The notes under the pieces: model-generated
What the model saw: only the letters and a program-made list of their open reading frames with translations
Databases searched by the model: none
What the model was told of the DNA's origin: nothing
Made by a program: the position numbers and the translations under genes
From: CAZQKW01 sp964594075
GTDB taxonomy: Bacteria > Desulfobacterota > WTBG01 > CAIYCZ01
NCBI GenBank assembly: GCA_964594075.1
Contig: CAZQKW010000013.1
Location: 1 to 64,000 of the forward strand
Direction: 5' to 3'
DNA length: 64,000 bases
In this document: positions 7,404 to 16,120 of the stretch, one piece after another
Numbering within the stretch: position 1 is the first letter of the stretch
Layout: the number at the start of each line of letters is the position of its first letter

Positions 7404-9200
7404 TTGACGTTATATCACGTTGAGTTTCTCCCTGACGGCAGACAAATACCGTGTCTCCCGGGGTCGGTCCTGCACAACGTAGCCCACAAGGCCGGTATAC
7501 CCCTTGCGTCGCTGTGTGGGGGAATAGGGCGCTGCGGCAAATGTAAAGTAAAAATTGAAAGGGGTATGATTGAATCCCCCACTGCAGCAGAACATCAAAA
7601 GTTGAGTGTGGCAGAAATTGAATCTGGATACCGCCTTGCCTGTCAGACCTCCGTGCAGGACAATCTAACCGTTTATGTGCCTCCTCTTGTTACCTCCCAT
7701 GTGCAGCAGATAGATCTCTCGGCCGAACGGCTTGGCGAATCGTTTGAGCCGGTGATTAACGATGTGGTTATTTCTTTGCAGTCGTTACCTCATGAAAATC
7801 ACCGCACCTTCCTGACGCAGCTCGCGACAGAGATTAATCACGCCCATGGAATCAACGTCACAGTGGCTGACCCGACCATTATGGATGTGGTACAGACATT
7901 GCTTAATGAGTGCCAGCCAACACTGCGAGCATTTATACGTAATGGAGAGGTGATTGCTTTGGCACTGCCTGACGAGACACCTCTGGGAATTGCCATTGAC
8001 CTGGGAACTACCACAATAGCCGCGTATCTTTTAGACCTGGCAACCGGGCAGCCCTGCGCTGCTGAAGGCATGGTCAATCCGCAGGTTGTCTTTGGTGAAG
8101 ATGTGATGAGCAGAATTACCTATGCCATGGAACACGGAAGTTCTCAGCTCCATGAGGCCGTTATAAATGGACTCAATCAGATCATAAAGAGCCTGTGCCC
8201 GTCTGCCGGCAAAATTACAGAAATTGCCATCGCAGGTAATACTGCTATGCATCACCTTTTGTTAAATCTTCCGGTTCGGCAGTTGGGGGTGGCGCCATAT
8301 GAGCCGGCAATAACTGCGCCCCTGGACATCAAGGCACGAGACCTCGGTCTGGCTATTGCCCCAGGTGCCTATGTTCACGTGTGCCCAAATGTCGCCGGCT
8401 TTATAGGCGGAGACCATGTTGCCATGATACTTGCCAGCAGCATACACGAGACAGCACAAACAGTTATCGGAGTTGACATAGGCACTAACACAGAGATTGT
8501 CCTGTCCCATGAAGGTATTCTGCGTAGTACTTCTTGTGCCTCAGGCCCGGCATTTGAGGGAGGTCACATTGCCTGCGGTATGCGTGCGATACCTGGAGCC
8601 ATTGAGAAAATATGCATCCGTGATTCAGCGGTGCATTTTCAGACTATTGGCGGTAAACCACCGTTGGGAATCTGTGGATCAGGAATACTTGATGCGGTTG
8701 CAGAATTTTTCAAATGCGGCACTATTACGCAGCAGGGTAAAATAGCTGATAGTCCTCTGGTGCGCAGCCAGGGAAAAAACAAAGAACTAGTGCTTGTTCC
8801 GCGGGACAAAAGCGCTACCGGAAAAGATATCACCATTACACAGCAGGATATAACAGAAGTGCAGCTCGCGAAGGCCGCCATACGCACCGGCATAGAAGCG
8901 CTGCTTGCGGAGGCCGCCATAAACATTAATAACATTGATGAAATTATCTTGACTGGAGAATTCGGTATTCACATAAATCCCGCGAGCGGTATTGCAATTG
9001 GCATGTTTCCACCGATAGCGTTAGACCGCTTCAGGACTATTGTCAATGCTGCCGGTCTCGGAGCGATGCGTATCCTCAGATGCAAAAAACAAAGAGCGCT
9101 GGCAGGTGAAATAGCAAAAAGGATCAAGTACCTCGAGCTCATGACCCACCCCGATTTCCACAAGCGATTTGCCAATGCATTGTATATTCCATCCCGATGA
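7404..9200 (+). CDS. RACE-type corrinoid activation protein (2Fe-2S ferredoxin + ASKHA domain)
   Basis: A 598-residue protein. Residues 1-95 form a plant-type [2Fe-2S] ferredoxin with CGGIGRCGKC and a final Cys in RLACQTS. The remainder is the ASKHA ATPase domain seen in reductive activators of corrinoid enzymes: GIAIDLGTTTIAAYLLD, IAIAGNTAMHHL, VIGVDIGTNTEIVL and ILTGEFGIHINP. It uses ATP to drive one-electron reduction of inactive Co(II) to Co(I) in the corrinoid protein. The start is TTG at 7404, with AGGA 9 bases before; a nearby ATG at 7394 is out of frame. It is the last gene of the run and confirms that the corrinoid system works by Co(I) methyl transfer. Confidence 0.93.
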   Translation: MTLYHVEFLPDGRQIPCLPGSVLHNVAHKAGIPLASLCGGIGRCGKCKVKIERGMIESPTAAEHQKLSVAEIESGYRLACQTSVQDNLTVYVPPLVTSHVQQIDLSAERLGESFEPVINDVVISLQSLPHENHRTFLTQLATEINHAHGINVTVADPTIMDVVQTLLNECQPTLRAFIRNGEVIALALPDETPLGIAIDLGTTTIAAYLLDLATGQPCAAEGMVNPQVVFGEDVMSRITYAMEHGSSQLHEAVINGLNQIIKSLCPSAGKITEIAIAGNTAMHHLLLNLPVRQLGVAPYEPAITAPLDIKARDLGLAIAPGAYVHVCPNVAGFIGGDHVAMILASSIHETAQTVIGVDIGTNTEIVLSHEGILRSTSCASGPAFEGGHIACGMRAIPGAIEKICIRDSAVHFQTIGGKPPLGICGSGILDAVAEFFKCGTITQQGKIADSPLVRSQGKNKELVLVPRDKSATGKDITITQQDITEVQLAKAAIRTGIEALLAEAAININNIDEIILTGEFGIHINPASGIAIGMFPPIALDRFRTIVNAAGLGAMRILRCKKQRALAGEIAKRIKYLELMTHPDFHKRFANALYIPSR

Positions 9201-9230
9201 TGTGCTGTTAGTTTTTTCTAACTCATCATC
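9196..9230. terminator. Hairpin between convergent genes
   Basis: GATGATG (9196-9202) pairs with CATCATC (9224-9230) and inside it GTTAG pairs with CTAAC around a T6 loop. It overlaps the stop codon of the RACE gene and lies before the leftward lipoprotein gene end. No U-tract follows on either strand, so intrinsic termination is uncertain. Confidence 0.4.
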
Positions 9231-9296
9231 ACCTTCAGGATGGTTCAATAAACACATGAGCCGGTTCCTCTTTATAGAAATTAAAATGAAAAATCA

Positions 9297-10634
9297 TCAA
9301 GGGGTGCCATATGCAATAGCATAGACATTTCCGCCTGCTTCCTTCACATGCTGCCCGGTTTGATCGTCTGTTTCTCCCAATTTTATATCTTCTTCGACAA
9401 TGTCCTGCCACGCAACCAGCATTCTATCGCTTTTTTCAGCATAACTTATTGAGGAATATCGCTGCACACCGGGATCATCACAAAAGACTATTTCTTTACT
9501 GAAAAATTTGCCGTTAGCACTCATCCATTTGCCGTAAATATCAAGGTTGCTTGAATTTCGCCAATTGACACTTGTATCATTTTGATTTCTTCCATCCTCC
9601 CACATGACAAAATATTTCTTTTTTTCCGCAATGTATATGGGGTGGGGGAATATTTGCGGGCCAGCAGCATCTGCAATAGTGAATACCGGCCCAGCAACCT
9701 CTCCGTCCGCTGTAATAAACCTTCCGCGAATACCGACATTTTTCAGCGCAGGGGCCATATCAGTCCAGCAGGCAAAAAATTCATTTCTATCCTCGTTGTA
9801 TGCAATTTCATTATGGCGCTGGTCGCCTTCGCCCGCTTCGCCAAAATCATCTATCATCGCTATATTGTTCACCAAGACCGTGCCATCACCATCAACCAGC
9901 GCACCGTAGATTTCGCCATTCTGCTCCCATGTCGGCACATTCCTGAAATCTTCCCAGTTGATGAGATAACGGTCATCTCGTGGATTATAAACTATATACG
10001 GATTATACTGATCTCCCACGCTATCATTGATTATAAGTTCGCCAGTTGCCAATGTACCGTCTTCATTTACTATAACCCCCGTGATGTCAGGGCTGCCGCT
10101 CTCGCTGCTGTTATACACCACAAAAAATTGGCGTCTCTTGGTGTTAAAGGCAACCCTCGTGTGCATCTGGCTTTTTGGTCTTTCAGAAATGGCAAACGGC
10201 TGTTTAACGATTTCGCCAGCACCGTTGATTATTGATCCGTATTCATCAAACCCATCCCCTGACAACGTATACCCGATGAAATATTCATTCTTAAACTGGT
10301 TAAATTCCGGTGTTGGGATCAGAATAATCCTATTTATTGGATCACCTACGGGGCTGATGACTCCTGCGATTTTTTCGCCGCGCGAAGAAAACCGCTGTGC
10401 TGCAATGCCATACATCATTGCGCCACCCTGTTCCCACACCCCCTGTTCTGTCCACACCACCAGAAATTCGTCTTCTACCGAATTATAGGCGATCCGCGGA
10501 ATCCACTCTGCCAGATGAGGATTTGCCGCTATTTCTATTTTAGGACTGAGAAACCGCATGTTGTTTTCCGTGCAGGCGGTTAAACTAATGCAGGTAATTA
10601 GTACTAAGAATACTACCTCTCTTGTCAGTCTCAT
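9297..10634 (-). CDS. Repeat-containing lipoprotein, beta-propeller-like
   Basis: A 445-residue exported protein. The N-terminus MRLTREVVFLVLITCISLTAC is a lipoprotein signal peptide with lipobox LTAC. The mature part has about six imperfect repeats of the type YN-x-x-x-(D/N)-x-(F/Y)-(F/L)-V-x-W-x-(D/E), for example YNSVEDEFLVVWTE, YNPRDDRYLINWED, YNEDRNEFFACWTD and EKKKYFVMWEDGRN. Such repeats form blades of secreted beta-propellers. The function is unknown; it would be anchored in the cell envelope. AAGGAG lies 8 bases before the ATG. The ferrochelatase-like lipoprotein gene is 123 bases upstream in the same direction. Confidence 0.75.
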   Translation of the reverse strand: MRLTREVVFLVLITCISLTACTENNMRFLSPKIEIAANPHLAEWIPRIAYNSVEDEFLVVWTEQGVWEQGGAMMYGIAAQRFSSRGEKIAGVISPVGDPINRIILIPTPEFNQFKNEYFIGYTLSGDGFDEYGSIINGAGEIVKQPFAISERPKSQMHTRVAFNTKRRQFFVVYNSSESGSPDITGVIVNEDGTLATGELIINDSVGDQYNPYIVYNPRDDRYLINWEDFRNVPTWEQNGEIYGALVDGDGTVLVNNIAMIDDFGEAGEGDQRHNEIAYNEDRNEFFACWTDMAPALKNVGIRGRFITADGEVAGPVFTIADAAGPQIFPHPIYIAEKKKYFVMWEDGRNQNDTSVNWRNSSNLDIYGKWMSANGKFFSKEIVFCDDPGVQRYSSISYAEKSDRMLVAWQDIVEEDIKLGETDDQTGQHVKEAGGNVYAIAYGTP

Positions 10635-10757
10635 GGCGCGCTCCTTTTATATGGTTATTTATGTTGTAAGAACCTTAATATCCAAGATGCGTCCACTCAT
10701 CAAAGCCCTTCGTAAACATATGGCGTATTGCAAAGTGGAAGATTATATGCACGCATA

Positions 10758-12644
10758 TTAATTAACCCCGCGGGATTTGGGGTTTTTAATTGCCTCAATA
10801 ATAGATTTGACAGATGCCTCTACCAGCAAATCTCTGCCCACTCTTTGTGAATTTACTGGAATTGAACCGCACACTATTACCGTCGTGGGTTTCTCAGCAC
10901 TGCCTTTGTACACCGGTTGATTTTGTTTGGAATAGCTCAACCAGCCTCTTGCATTAAACGTACGCACAGAATAAAACTCCTCATCAATGTCATCCGCATT
11001 CCACGGGTTGCCGTCTTCGTCGTTTTTATCCCGCCGGTAACCTTGTGAGGTATAGACAAAGTTTCCGTGTGTCTCCTCCCTGATGCCGTAAACTGAATCC
11101 TGCGATTCTGTCCGGCCATAGGGATTGACAATGATGTAGTCAAAATTTTCGGTTCCATTGTCAACGACCTCACCCAGAGCATTAACATACACTCCGTTAA
11201 TTGAACTATCTATTAACTCGCCAGCGCTCATAACATTACCTGTCGGCTTTTCAGGCGAGGGGAAATCATACGCTCCCTCAGCAAACTCAATGCCCGCAGA
11301 AGCAACCTCAAACTTCCCTGTCCAAGCAAGTCCGTTCTTTATGGTTTCAACAGCCCGCGCCATTATTTCATCAGTTATTCTGAAATAGGCATCGCACTCC
11401 TGCGCCTTAAGATATCCTCCATAAAATCCATGGTGAGTCACAACAACCTTTAAGGATGCTGAAGCAGGGATATTATATTTTGCTATTGCATACTTGACCG
11501 TCTCCAGACCGGCTTCAAAGTATTCATCGTGTTTGCCAAACGCCGGGGCAAAAGAAACAGGCATGCTAGCATCATATTTCTTTATCAGCTCTTCCGTAAG
11601 GGGGAAGACGTGCTGCCAATGCTTCTCAAACGGCTTATAGGTGAGATACTCACCAAGCGCATCCTGGGTAGCAGGCCCCTTCCCATCAGTGATATCTTCA
11701 ATACATTCTTTGTAGGTCTTGCCCGGCAGAGCACTCACCCCTTCGCCCTGCTCATCCACCCAGTCATGGCCGTATGGGGAATAATTGTTGAATGCTGAAT
11801 TAACATACGCGACCACCATGCGGCTCACTTTTTCCTCGTTTATGAGCTCCTCAATAGCCGTTTCCGTGCTGTCGCTTATCTTCATGGGATTGCCGTAAGC
11901 GTCTTTATTTTCCATATAACCTTCCCATCCGTGACGGAATACAAACTCCCGCCATGGTAGCCGTTCGGTGAGCCGGTCTTTGATATTGGACAATTCAGGG
12001 GAATCCGGCTCATAGCCCGGCGCATCATTTCCGTAAAAAAACTTCAGAGCAACTCTGCGATGAGGATCTTTTCGACCCGGGAGAGTGAATAGCCAATGCA
12101 TGCGACTAAACGTGCTCACTTCAAAAAAATCCGGCACCCCAGCTCCACCAGCAGAAGGGTCTTTGACAACGGGCCCCAGAATCGTCTCACCAGTGCCAGG
12201 GTTAACCGTGCTGTCTGCGCTCAGCACAAAAAAGGCAATCGGCGGAACTCCTGGTCCAAACGTATAGCAGTCCCTCGCAAAACTGTTGTCTCCGTTTGGT
12301 CCAGCATCAACAAGCGAAAATATTGGTTCAGTTCCTGCATATTCATCACAAAAGGCATTAATCGGGGTTCCTTCTGGAACGTTGCAGGCAGCGGCTTCTG
12401 CCTCATCTGCGTAGTGAATTACCGTATAACAATCATTTCCCTCGAACGGACCTCCCGCAAACCATCCAGGAAAGAACACGTCCTTACTGCCGCCAAAAAA
12501 ATCAGTATAAAATCGAAGGTCATTTTCTTCAGGCGTTCCAACATCAATAAGCAGAATGCCGATTTTTTCTTTTTTAACACAGCCAAAACTAAGAACCAGC
12601 ATCAATAATAGCAAAAATGTTTCTGTTAGGATACGCTTTGTCAT
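10758..12644 (-). CDS. Lipoprotein with ferrochelatase-like signatures
   Basis: A 628-residue exported protein. MTKRILTETFLLLLMLVLSF precedes Gly-Cys at residues 21-22, a probable lipoprotein signal with a weak lipobox. IGILLIDVGTPEEND (about residues 28-42) matches the opening LLxNLGTP of ferrochelatases, and KVVVTHHGFYGGY (about residues 400-412) resembles the ferrochelatase segment holding the catalytic His. The spacing is far larger than in cytoplasmic HemH (about 320 residues), so there are large insertions. Class II chelatases insert metals into tetrapyrroles; an exported, lipid-anchored version is unusual and may only bind them. Start 12644 is chosen over 12737 because GGAGG sits just upstream. 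It follows the lipocalin gene by 67 bases and is probably cotranscribed with it. Confidence 0.65.
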   Translation of the reverse strand: MTKRILTETFLLLLMLVLSFGCVKKEKIGILLIDVGTPEENDLRFYTDFFGGSKDVFFPGWFAGGPFEGNDCYTVIHYADEAEAAACNVPEGTPINAFCDEYAGTEPIFSLVDAGPNGDNSFARDCYTFGPGVPPIAFFVLSADSTVNPGTGETILGPVVKDPSAGGAGVPDFFEVSTFSRMHWLFTLPGRKDPHRRVALKFFYGNDAPGYEPDSPELSNIKDRLTERLPWREFVFRHGWEGYMENKDAYGNPMKISDSTETAIEELINEEKVSRMVVAYVNSAFNNYSPYGHDWVDEQGEGVSALPGKTYKECIEDITDGKGPATQDALGEYLTYKPFEKHWQHVFPLTEELIKKYDASMPVSFAPAFGKHDEYFEAGLETVKYAIAKYNIPASASLKVVVTHHGFYGGYLKAQECDAYFRITDEIMARAVETIKNGLAWTGKFEVASAGIEFAEGAYDFPSPEKPTGNVMSAGELIDSSINGVYVNALGEVVDNGTENFDYIIVNPYGRTESQDSVYGIREETHGNFVYTSQGYRRDKNDEDGNPWNADDIDEEFYSVRTFNARGWLSYSKQNQPVYKGSAEKPTTVIVCGSIPVNSQRVGRDLLVEASVKSIIEAIKNPKSRGVN

Positions 12645-12711
12645 GTGAGCCTCCGCGATAAATTGAGTTAAAATAGCTTCTTTACTCCTTGCTGAAGGAT
12701 ACACTTTTTTC

Positions 12712-13308
12712 TTATTCAGCACTGCATTTGTAATCAATCTGGTTGGTCATCTTGAAGCGCGCAAAATCATAGCCCTTTGCCTGAAGGCGTTCGGCAATCC
12801 CCTTTAAGACTTCAGGTGGCAGCGAGGGCGTCCTGCTCAAAATCCAGCCAATGCTGCGGCTGGGGTGTCCGACTACCGCATATTCATAGTTGGGCCCGAG
12901 ATCAATAATCCAGTAATCACCGGCAAAGGGATGGAATCCCAGGATGGAGAAAAAACTTACTTTTAATTTTGCATTCGTGTTCTTATCCACCACCCATGCG
13001 CGGCCTCGAGCCACTTTTTTTTTGCCGTCACTCGTACAGCACTGGTTTACCACGCCAACCGTTCCTTCCTTAATAAGGCTGTAGGTCGCAGTCGTGCCGC
13101 CAGCACAACCTTTTTGAAAAAAGACCGGGATATGCGCAATTTCATACCACTTGCCCAGATAACGGCTCAAATCAACGCGCTCAACCACCTGAAGCTCTTC
13201 CGCACCGTTTGCCGGCTCGACGGCCGGTGCGATACCTGCGCCAGACAAAACCGCTAACACCAGCAGTGCGCAAACAAATGCAGAGCACGATACGGGAATG
13301 TATTGCAT
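12712..13308 (-). CDS. Bacterial lipocalin (Blc-like), exported
   Basis: A 198-residue protein with a signal peptide (residues 1-33). LSRYLGKWYEIAHIP is the lipocalin structurally conserved region 1 (G-x-W), and YAVVGHPSRSIGWILSRTP matches the Blc-type C-terminal signature. The barrel binds hydrophobic ligands such as fatty acids, lysophospholipids or tetrapyrroles; the ligand here is unknown. No lipobox Cys is evident, so it is more likely periplasmic than lipid-anchored. Four Cys (Cys-Ala-Gly-Gly, Gln-Cys-Cys-Thr and the last Tyr-Lys-Cys) could form disulfides. The start at 13308 has AAAGGAGG 7 bases upstream. It is first in a likely operon with the ferrochelatase-like lipoprotein. Confidence 0.88.
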   Translation of the reverse strand: MQYIPVSCSAFVCALLVLAVLSGAGIAPAVEPANGAEELQVVERVDLSRYLGKWYEIAHIPVFFQKGCAGGTTATYSLIKEGTVGVVNQCCTSDGKKKVARGRAWVVDKNTNAKLKVSFFSILGFHPFAGDYWIIDLGPNYEYAVVGHPSRSIGWILSRTPSLPPEVLKGIAERLQAKGYDFARFKMTNQIDYKCSAE

Positions 13309-13535
13309 TATAGCCTCCTTTACGGTGCCCCGCCGGGACCGTTTCGCTGTGCCTTTCAGCAACCCGGCTCACCGGGATGACCGCAGCAATTTTGAAGTTT
13401 TTTTATCTTAATGAAATTATTTTTTATGATACGGTGCAGTTTCTCATGCCATGGCATTTTACTGCGCAGATTGGCAATAAACTCCTGAGGACTGGGTTGT
13501 GACATATATCAAAGCTTCCATCATTATTGATTAGG

Positions 13536-14054
13536 CTATTTTTTCAGGCTTACCCGGCAAATTTCTCCCGGAGTAACCTCAATTTCAATGCCAACTTTCT
13601 TAGCAAATGCCGTCCATAGGGGGATGCACCATTTGTGATGCACATCCTCCCACGTTATGCTGAATGTGCCCAGAGAGCCCACAATGTCCAGCATCTCCTT
13701 ATACGGGCACTGGAGAAGCCGCTCACCCGGCCTGACCTCAATTCTTTCAAATTGCTGATAATGGCATGAATTTGCTTCAAATATACCCCACAAACCTTTC
13801 TCAGGCCCTTGTTCCTGAACCCACCCGGCAATCATCTCAAGAATCGGGCCGAGTATATAGGCCTCATGCTCCACCTTTTCTTTCCAGAGATTATGTTGCA
13901 CGACAAAATCAAGGTTCTGGAGGTGTGCTTTGATGAGTGCATCATTGAATTTATGCGGATAGGGCATAATATCAGTATAGGTCTGAAACAGCATGCGCAC
14001 CGCTGGTTCAACATTTGCTGCCTGCTCGGCAAAATTGAATTCTATTCCTGGCAT
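13536..14054 (-). CDS. Hypothetical protein with conserved-looking Cys/His C-terminal part
   Basis: A 172-residue soluble protein I do not recognise. There is no signal peptide or membrane segment. The second half has several potential metal or catalytic residues: RLLQCPYKEMLD, ITWEDVHHKWCIPLW and PGEICRVSL. The layout loosely recalls small hydrolase or V4R-type domains, without firm support. GAGGAGC lies 8 bases before the ATG. It is transcribed leftward alone; neighbours give no clear clue. Confidence 0.6.
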   Translation of the reverse strand: MPGIEFNFAEQAANVEPAVRMLFQTYTDIMPYPHKFNDALIKAHLQNLDFVVQHNLWKEKVEHEAYILGPILEMIAGWVQEQGPEKGLWGIFEANSCHYQQFERIEVRPGERLLQCPYKEMLDIVGSLGTFSITWEDVHHKWCIPLWTAFAKKVGIEIEVTPGEICRVSLKK

Positions 14055-14287
14055 AATAAGCTCCTCTATCTGTGTGATTATACTGTTAATGGTTTTTTAT
14101 CAGAGATTACCCCGCTGTGCATGTATTTAGTTATAAACAATTTTTTGTAACATTGCAATTTTTCAAATAGCATAAAAAGTGCATGAGGAACTTCTCTATA
14201 CTTTCCCAAAATTTACGCTGAAATACCGTTGAACCGCATGGGCACACAAAAACGCACTGGGATTTATGAAGAACATCAACACAATCA

Positions 14288-14346
14288 GCACCTGGGGGTT
14301 TTTCATCACCATCAATAAATAACAATATTTTACGGAAAGTTTTGAA
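14288..14346 (-). repeat. Dispersed intergenic repeat, copy (variant with inverted inner part)
   Basis: On the minus strand: AAAATATTGTTATTTATTGA followed by TGGTGATGAAAAACCCCCAG. It shares the ATATTTTATTGATGGxGATGAA core with copies at 25217, 31807, 45882 and 59601. It lies in the 365-base gap 14055-14419, where I see no gene. Confidence 0.6.
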
Positions 14347-14419
14347 TAGCTTTTTTATTGACAGTGAAGCCCCATTATCTTAAGGTGGTCAGTAGTAATT
14401 CCTATAGGGAGGTTATGGG

Positions 14420-14899
14420 ATGATCACAAAAAGTATATTTAAAACAATCTTTCTGAGTATGATGGTCTTTACCGCCGGATGTATGCGTGCTGCAAATCCT
14501 GTCCTGCCCCAGAGCAGCGTCCAGAAAAGTAATTTAACCGCAGGCATGGTGAAAAAATACGTCAAAATCGGCACTGCTACGCAGGCTGATATCCTTGCAG
14601 TATTCGGTGCTCCCAACATAATAACCAGAGACAAGAATGGCAATGAAGTGTGGACCTATGATCGGCAGAGCATGGCCAGTGCCTCCGAAATTGCCGCATG
14701 GAACGCGGGCGGCACCGCCACCGTCGGCGCCGCGGGGATTGCCGGCAGCACGCCGGTAGGTGGTATTGTGGGCGGGGGCGGATCAGCGGAAAAAGGCAGC
14801 AGCTCGGGCCAGGTAAGCAGCGCCACTTTTACCCTCATGATAACTTTTGACAGCAATGACGTGATCAAAGACTACCGGATGATGGCAACGCAGTTTTAA
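14420..14899 (+). CDS. BamE/SmpA-like lipoprotein
   Basis: A 159-residue exported protein with lipobox FTAGC at residues 18-22. Residues 48-80 (IGTATQADILAVFGAPNII then DKNGNEVWTYD) match the SmpA/OmlA repeat that forms the BamE fold, ending with LMITFDSNDVIKDYR. A Gly/Ala/Ser-rich stretch (about residues 95-135) interrupts the domain between its halves. BamE supports the outer membrane assembly machinery; many stand-alone SmpA-like lipoproteins have other, unknown roles. The next gene, another lipoprotein, starts 14 bases later. Confidence 0.8.
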   Translation: MITKSIFKTIFLSMMVFTAGCMRAANPVLPQSSVQKSNLTAGMVKKYVKIGTATQADILAVFGAPNIITRDKNGNEVWTYDRQSMASASEIAAWNAGGTATVGAAGIAGSTPVGGIVGGGGSAEKGSSSGQVSSATFTLMITFDSNDVIKDYRMMATQF

Positions 14900-14913
14900 A
14901 GTTAAAAATTGCA

Positions 14914-15537
14914 ATGCGTATACGTTCTCATGGCATTATCATAATATTATTATTTGCATCATGGTTGCTGTGCGGATGTTTTGTCGGCGGCAGCAGAATT
15001 GCACCCCCGCCGTCGCTGTCATCTCAGCAGCGTGCCTCCATGCAGACTAAAGAGCTCAACGGGGATTTCGCTACCGCATTTGCGGCTACTATCTCCGTTC
15101 TCCAGGACGAAGGCTGGCAGATCGTGGAGGTGGAACGGGAAAGCGGCATTATTCAAGCAAGTTCCCTTAAGCGGCACGATATTATTGGTCCGACTGAAGA
15201 CTGGTATGCAGAGCGTGATACAAAATACCGGGATAAGCTGGCCAAACAGGTTGCAAAATCTGATTCACAACCTGCACAATGGACCAGATGGGAACAACTG
15301 ACCGCTCACATTGAGCAGTGGGGCAAAAATACGGTGCGCGAGCGTATCACGATTACCAAGTTTGGCGCACGTATGCCGCAAACCTATAGCTTTTCTGATA
15401 AAAAAGGGCGGGATAAAATTTCTACCGAGGGCGGAACAGAGCAGTCGCTTATCATTGAAAATCCTGCAACTTACCAGTATCTTTTCCAGCAAATTCAGCG
15501 CGCAATTTTTATTCGTCAAGGCTTGACGGTAAACTAA
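14914..15537 (+). CDS. Hypothetical lipoprotein
   Basis: A 207-residue protein with a signal peptide ending in lipobox LLCGC (Cys at about residue 22-23), so it is likely lipid-anchored. The mature part has VLQDEGWQIVEVERESGIIQA, typical of small alpha/beta envelope domains in which a residue-rich strand follows a helix. It is probably cotranscribed with the BamE-like gene 14 bases upstream. I do not recognise a specific family or function. Confidence 0.7.
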   Translation: MRIRSHGIIIILLFASWLLCGCFVGGSRIAPPPSLSSQQRASMQTKELNGDFATAFAATISVLQDEGWQIVEVERESGIIQASSLKRHDIIGPTEDWYAERDTKYRDKLAKQVAKSDSQPAQWTRWEQLTAHIEQWGKNTVRERITITKFGARMPQTYSFSDKKGRDKISTEGGTEQSLIIENPATYQYLFQQIQRAIFIRQGLTVN

Positions 15538-15583
15538 ACCAGCGCCTTCTAAAAATGACGCAGGACGCGCCGCGTATCTATTA

Positions 15584-16099
15584 TCAGGTAAACTGCCACT
15601 TCTGCAGCCAGTGCTGAACATTGCGGGCGCTGGTGATGTTAAGATTTTCCTGCCGCACCAGCTCTTTCACGGATGTGAGATACTGCTCGCTTTTGCTTTT
15701 ATACATATACTCTATGAGGGAAAAAGCACGGGCAAAAGGTCTGCGTAGTGTAATACTTATATGATATAGATCGGTAATCATGTGCAGCACCATCGCCGCA
15801 ACGACATATATGAGCTCAGGGTACAGCACCGATAGCCCCGCCATGACAATAAAGAACTCTATGGTATGAAAAGCGCTCAGAACCAGAAAGTTTTTATCCA
15901 GATTATCTTCAATGAGATTGCAATAGGTAAACAGTCCCCGCACATCGCAGGACTTTGTGTCTCTCACATACTCAAACACATGATCCACATCAATAAGCAC
16001 GGTTGCCAGGCCAAACGAAACGGCATGCTCGCCTATGACCGGATAGAGAGCCGCCGTCGCTGCCACAGCCTGTAAAGCGTGGGTTTTAAGCCTGCTCAT
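15584..16099 (-). CDS. Inner membrane protein, YdjM-like
   Basis: A 171-residue protein with about four hydrophobic segments. The string ATVLIDVDHVFEYV near residues 32-45 and a second His in VLHMITDLYHI recall the metal-dependent, membrane-bound hydrolase group (YdjM-like), which has Asp-x-Asp-His motifs. Substrate is unknown. GGGAAA lies before the ATG. It is convergent with the lipoprotein gene at 14914. Confidence 0.6.
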   Translation of the reverse strand: MSRLKTHALQAVAATAALYPVIGEHAVSFGLATVLIDVDHVFEYVRDTKSCDVRGLFTYCNLIEDNLDKNFLVLSAFHTIEFFIVMAGLSVLYPELIYVVAAMVLHMITDLYHISITLRRPFARAFSLIEYMYKSKSEQYLTSVKELVRQENLNITSARNVQHWLQKWQFT

Positions 16100-16120
16100 C
16101 GTTTTTTCCCATTTCTGCCT

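Noticed and set aside
9582..10235. Open frame of 217 codons antisense to the repeat lipoprotein gene
   Set aside because: The opposite strand has a signal peptide, ribosome site and regular repeats, so this frame is a shadow.
12712..13308. Lipid-anchored Blc lipoprotein
   Set aside because: The signal peptide has no lipobox Cys near its cleavage site; periplasmic export is more likely.
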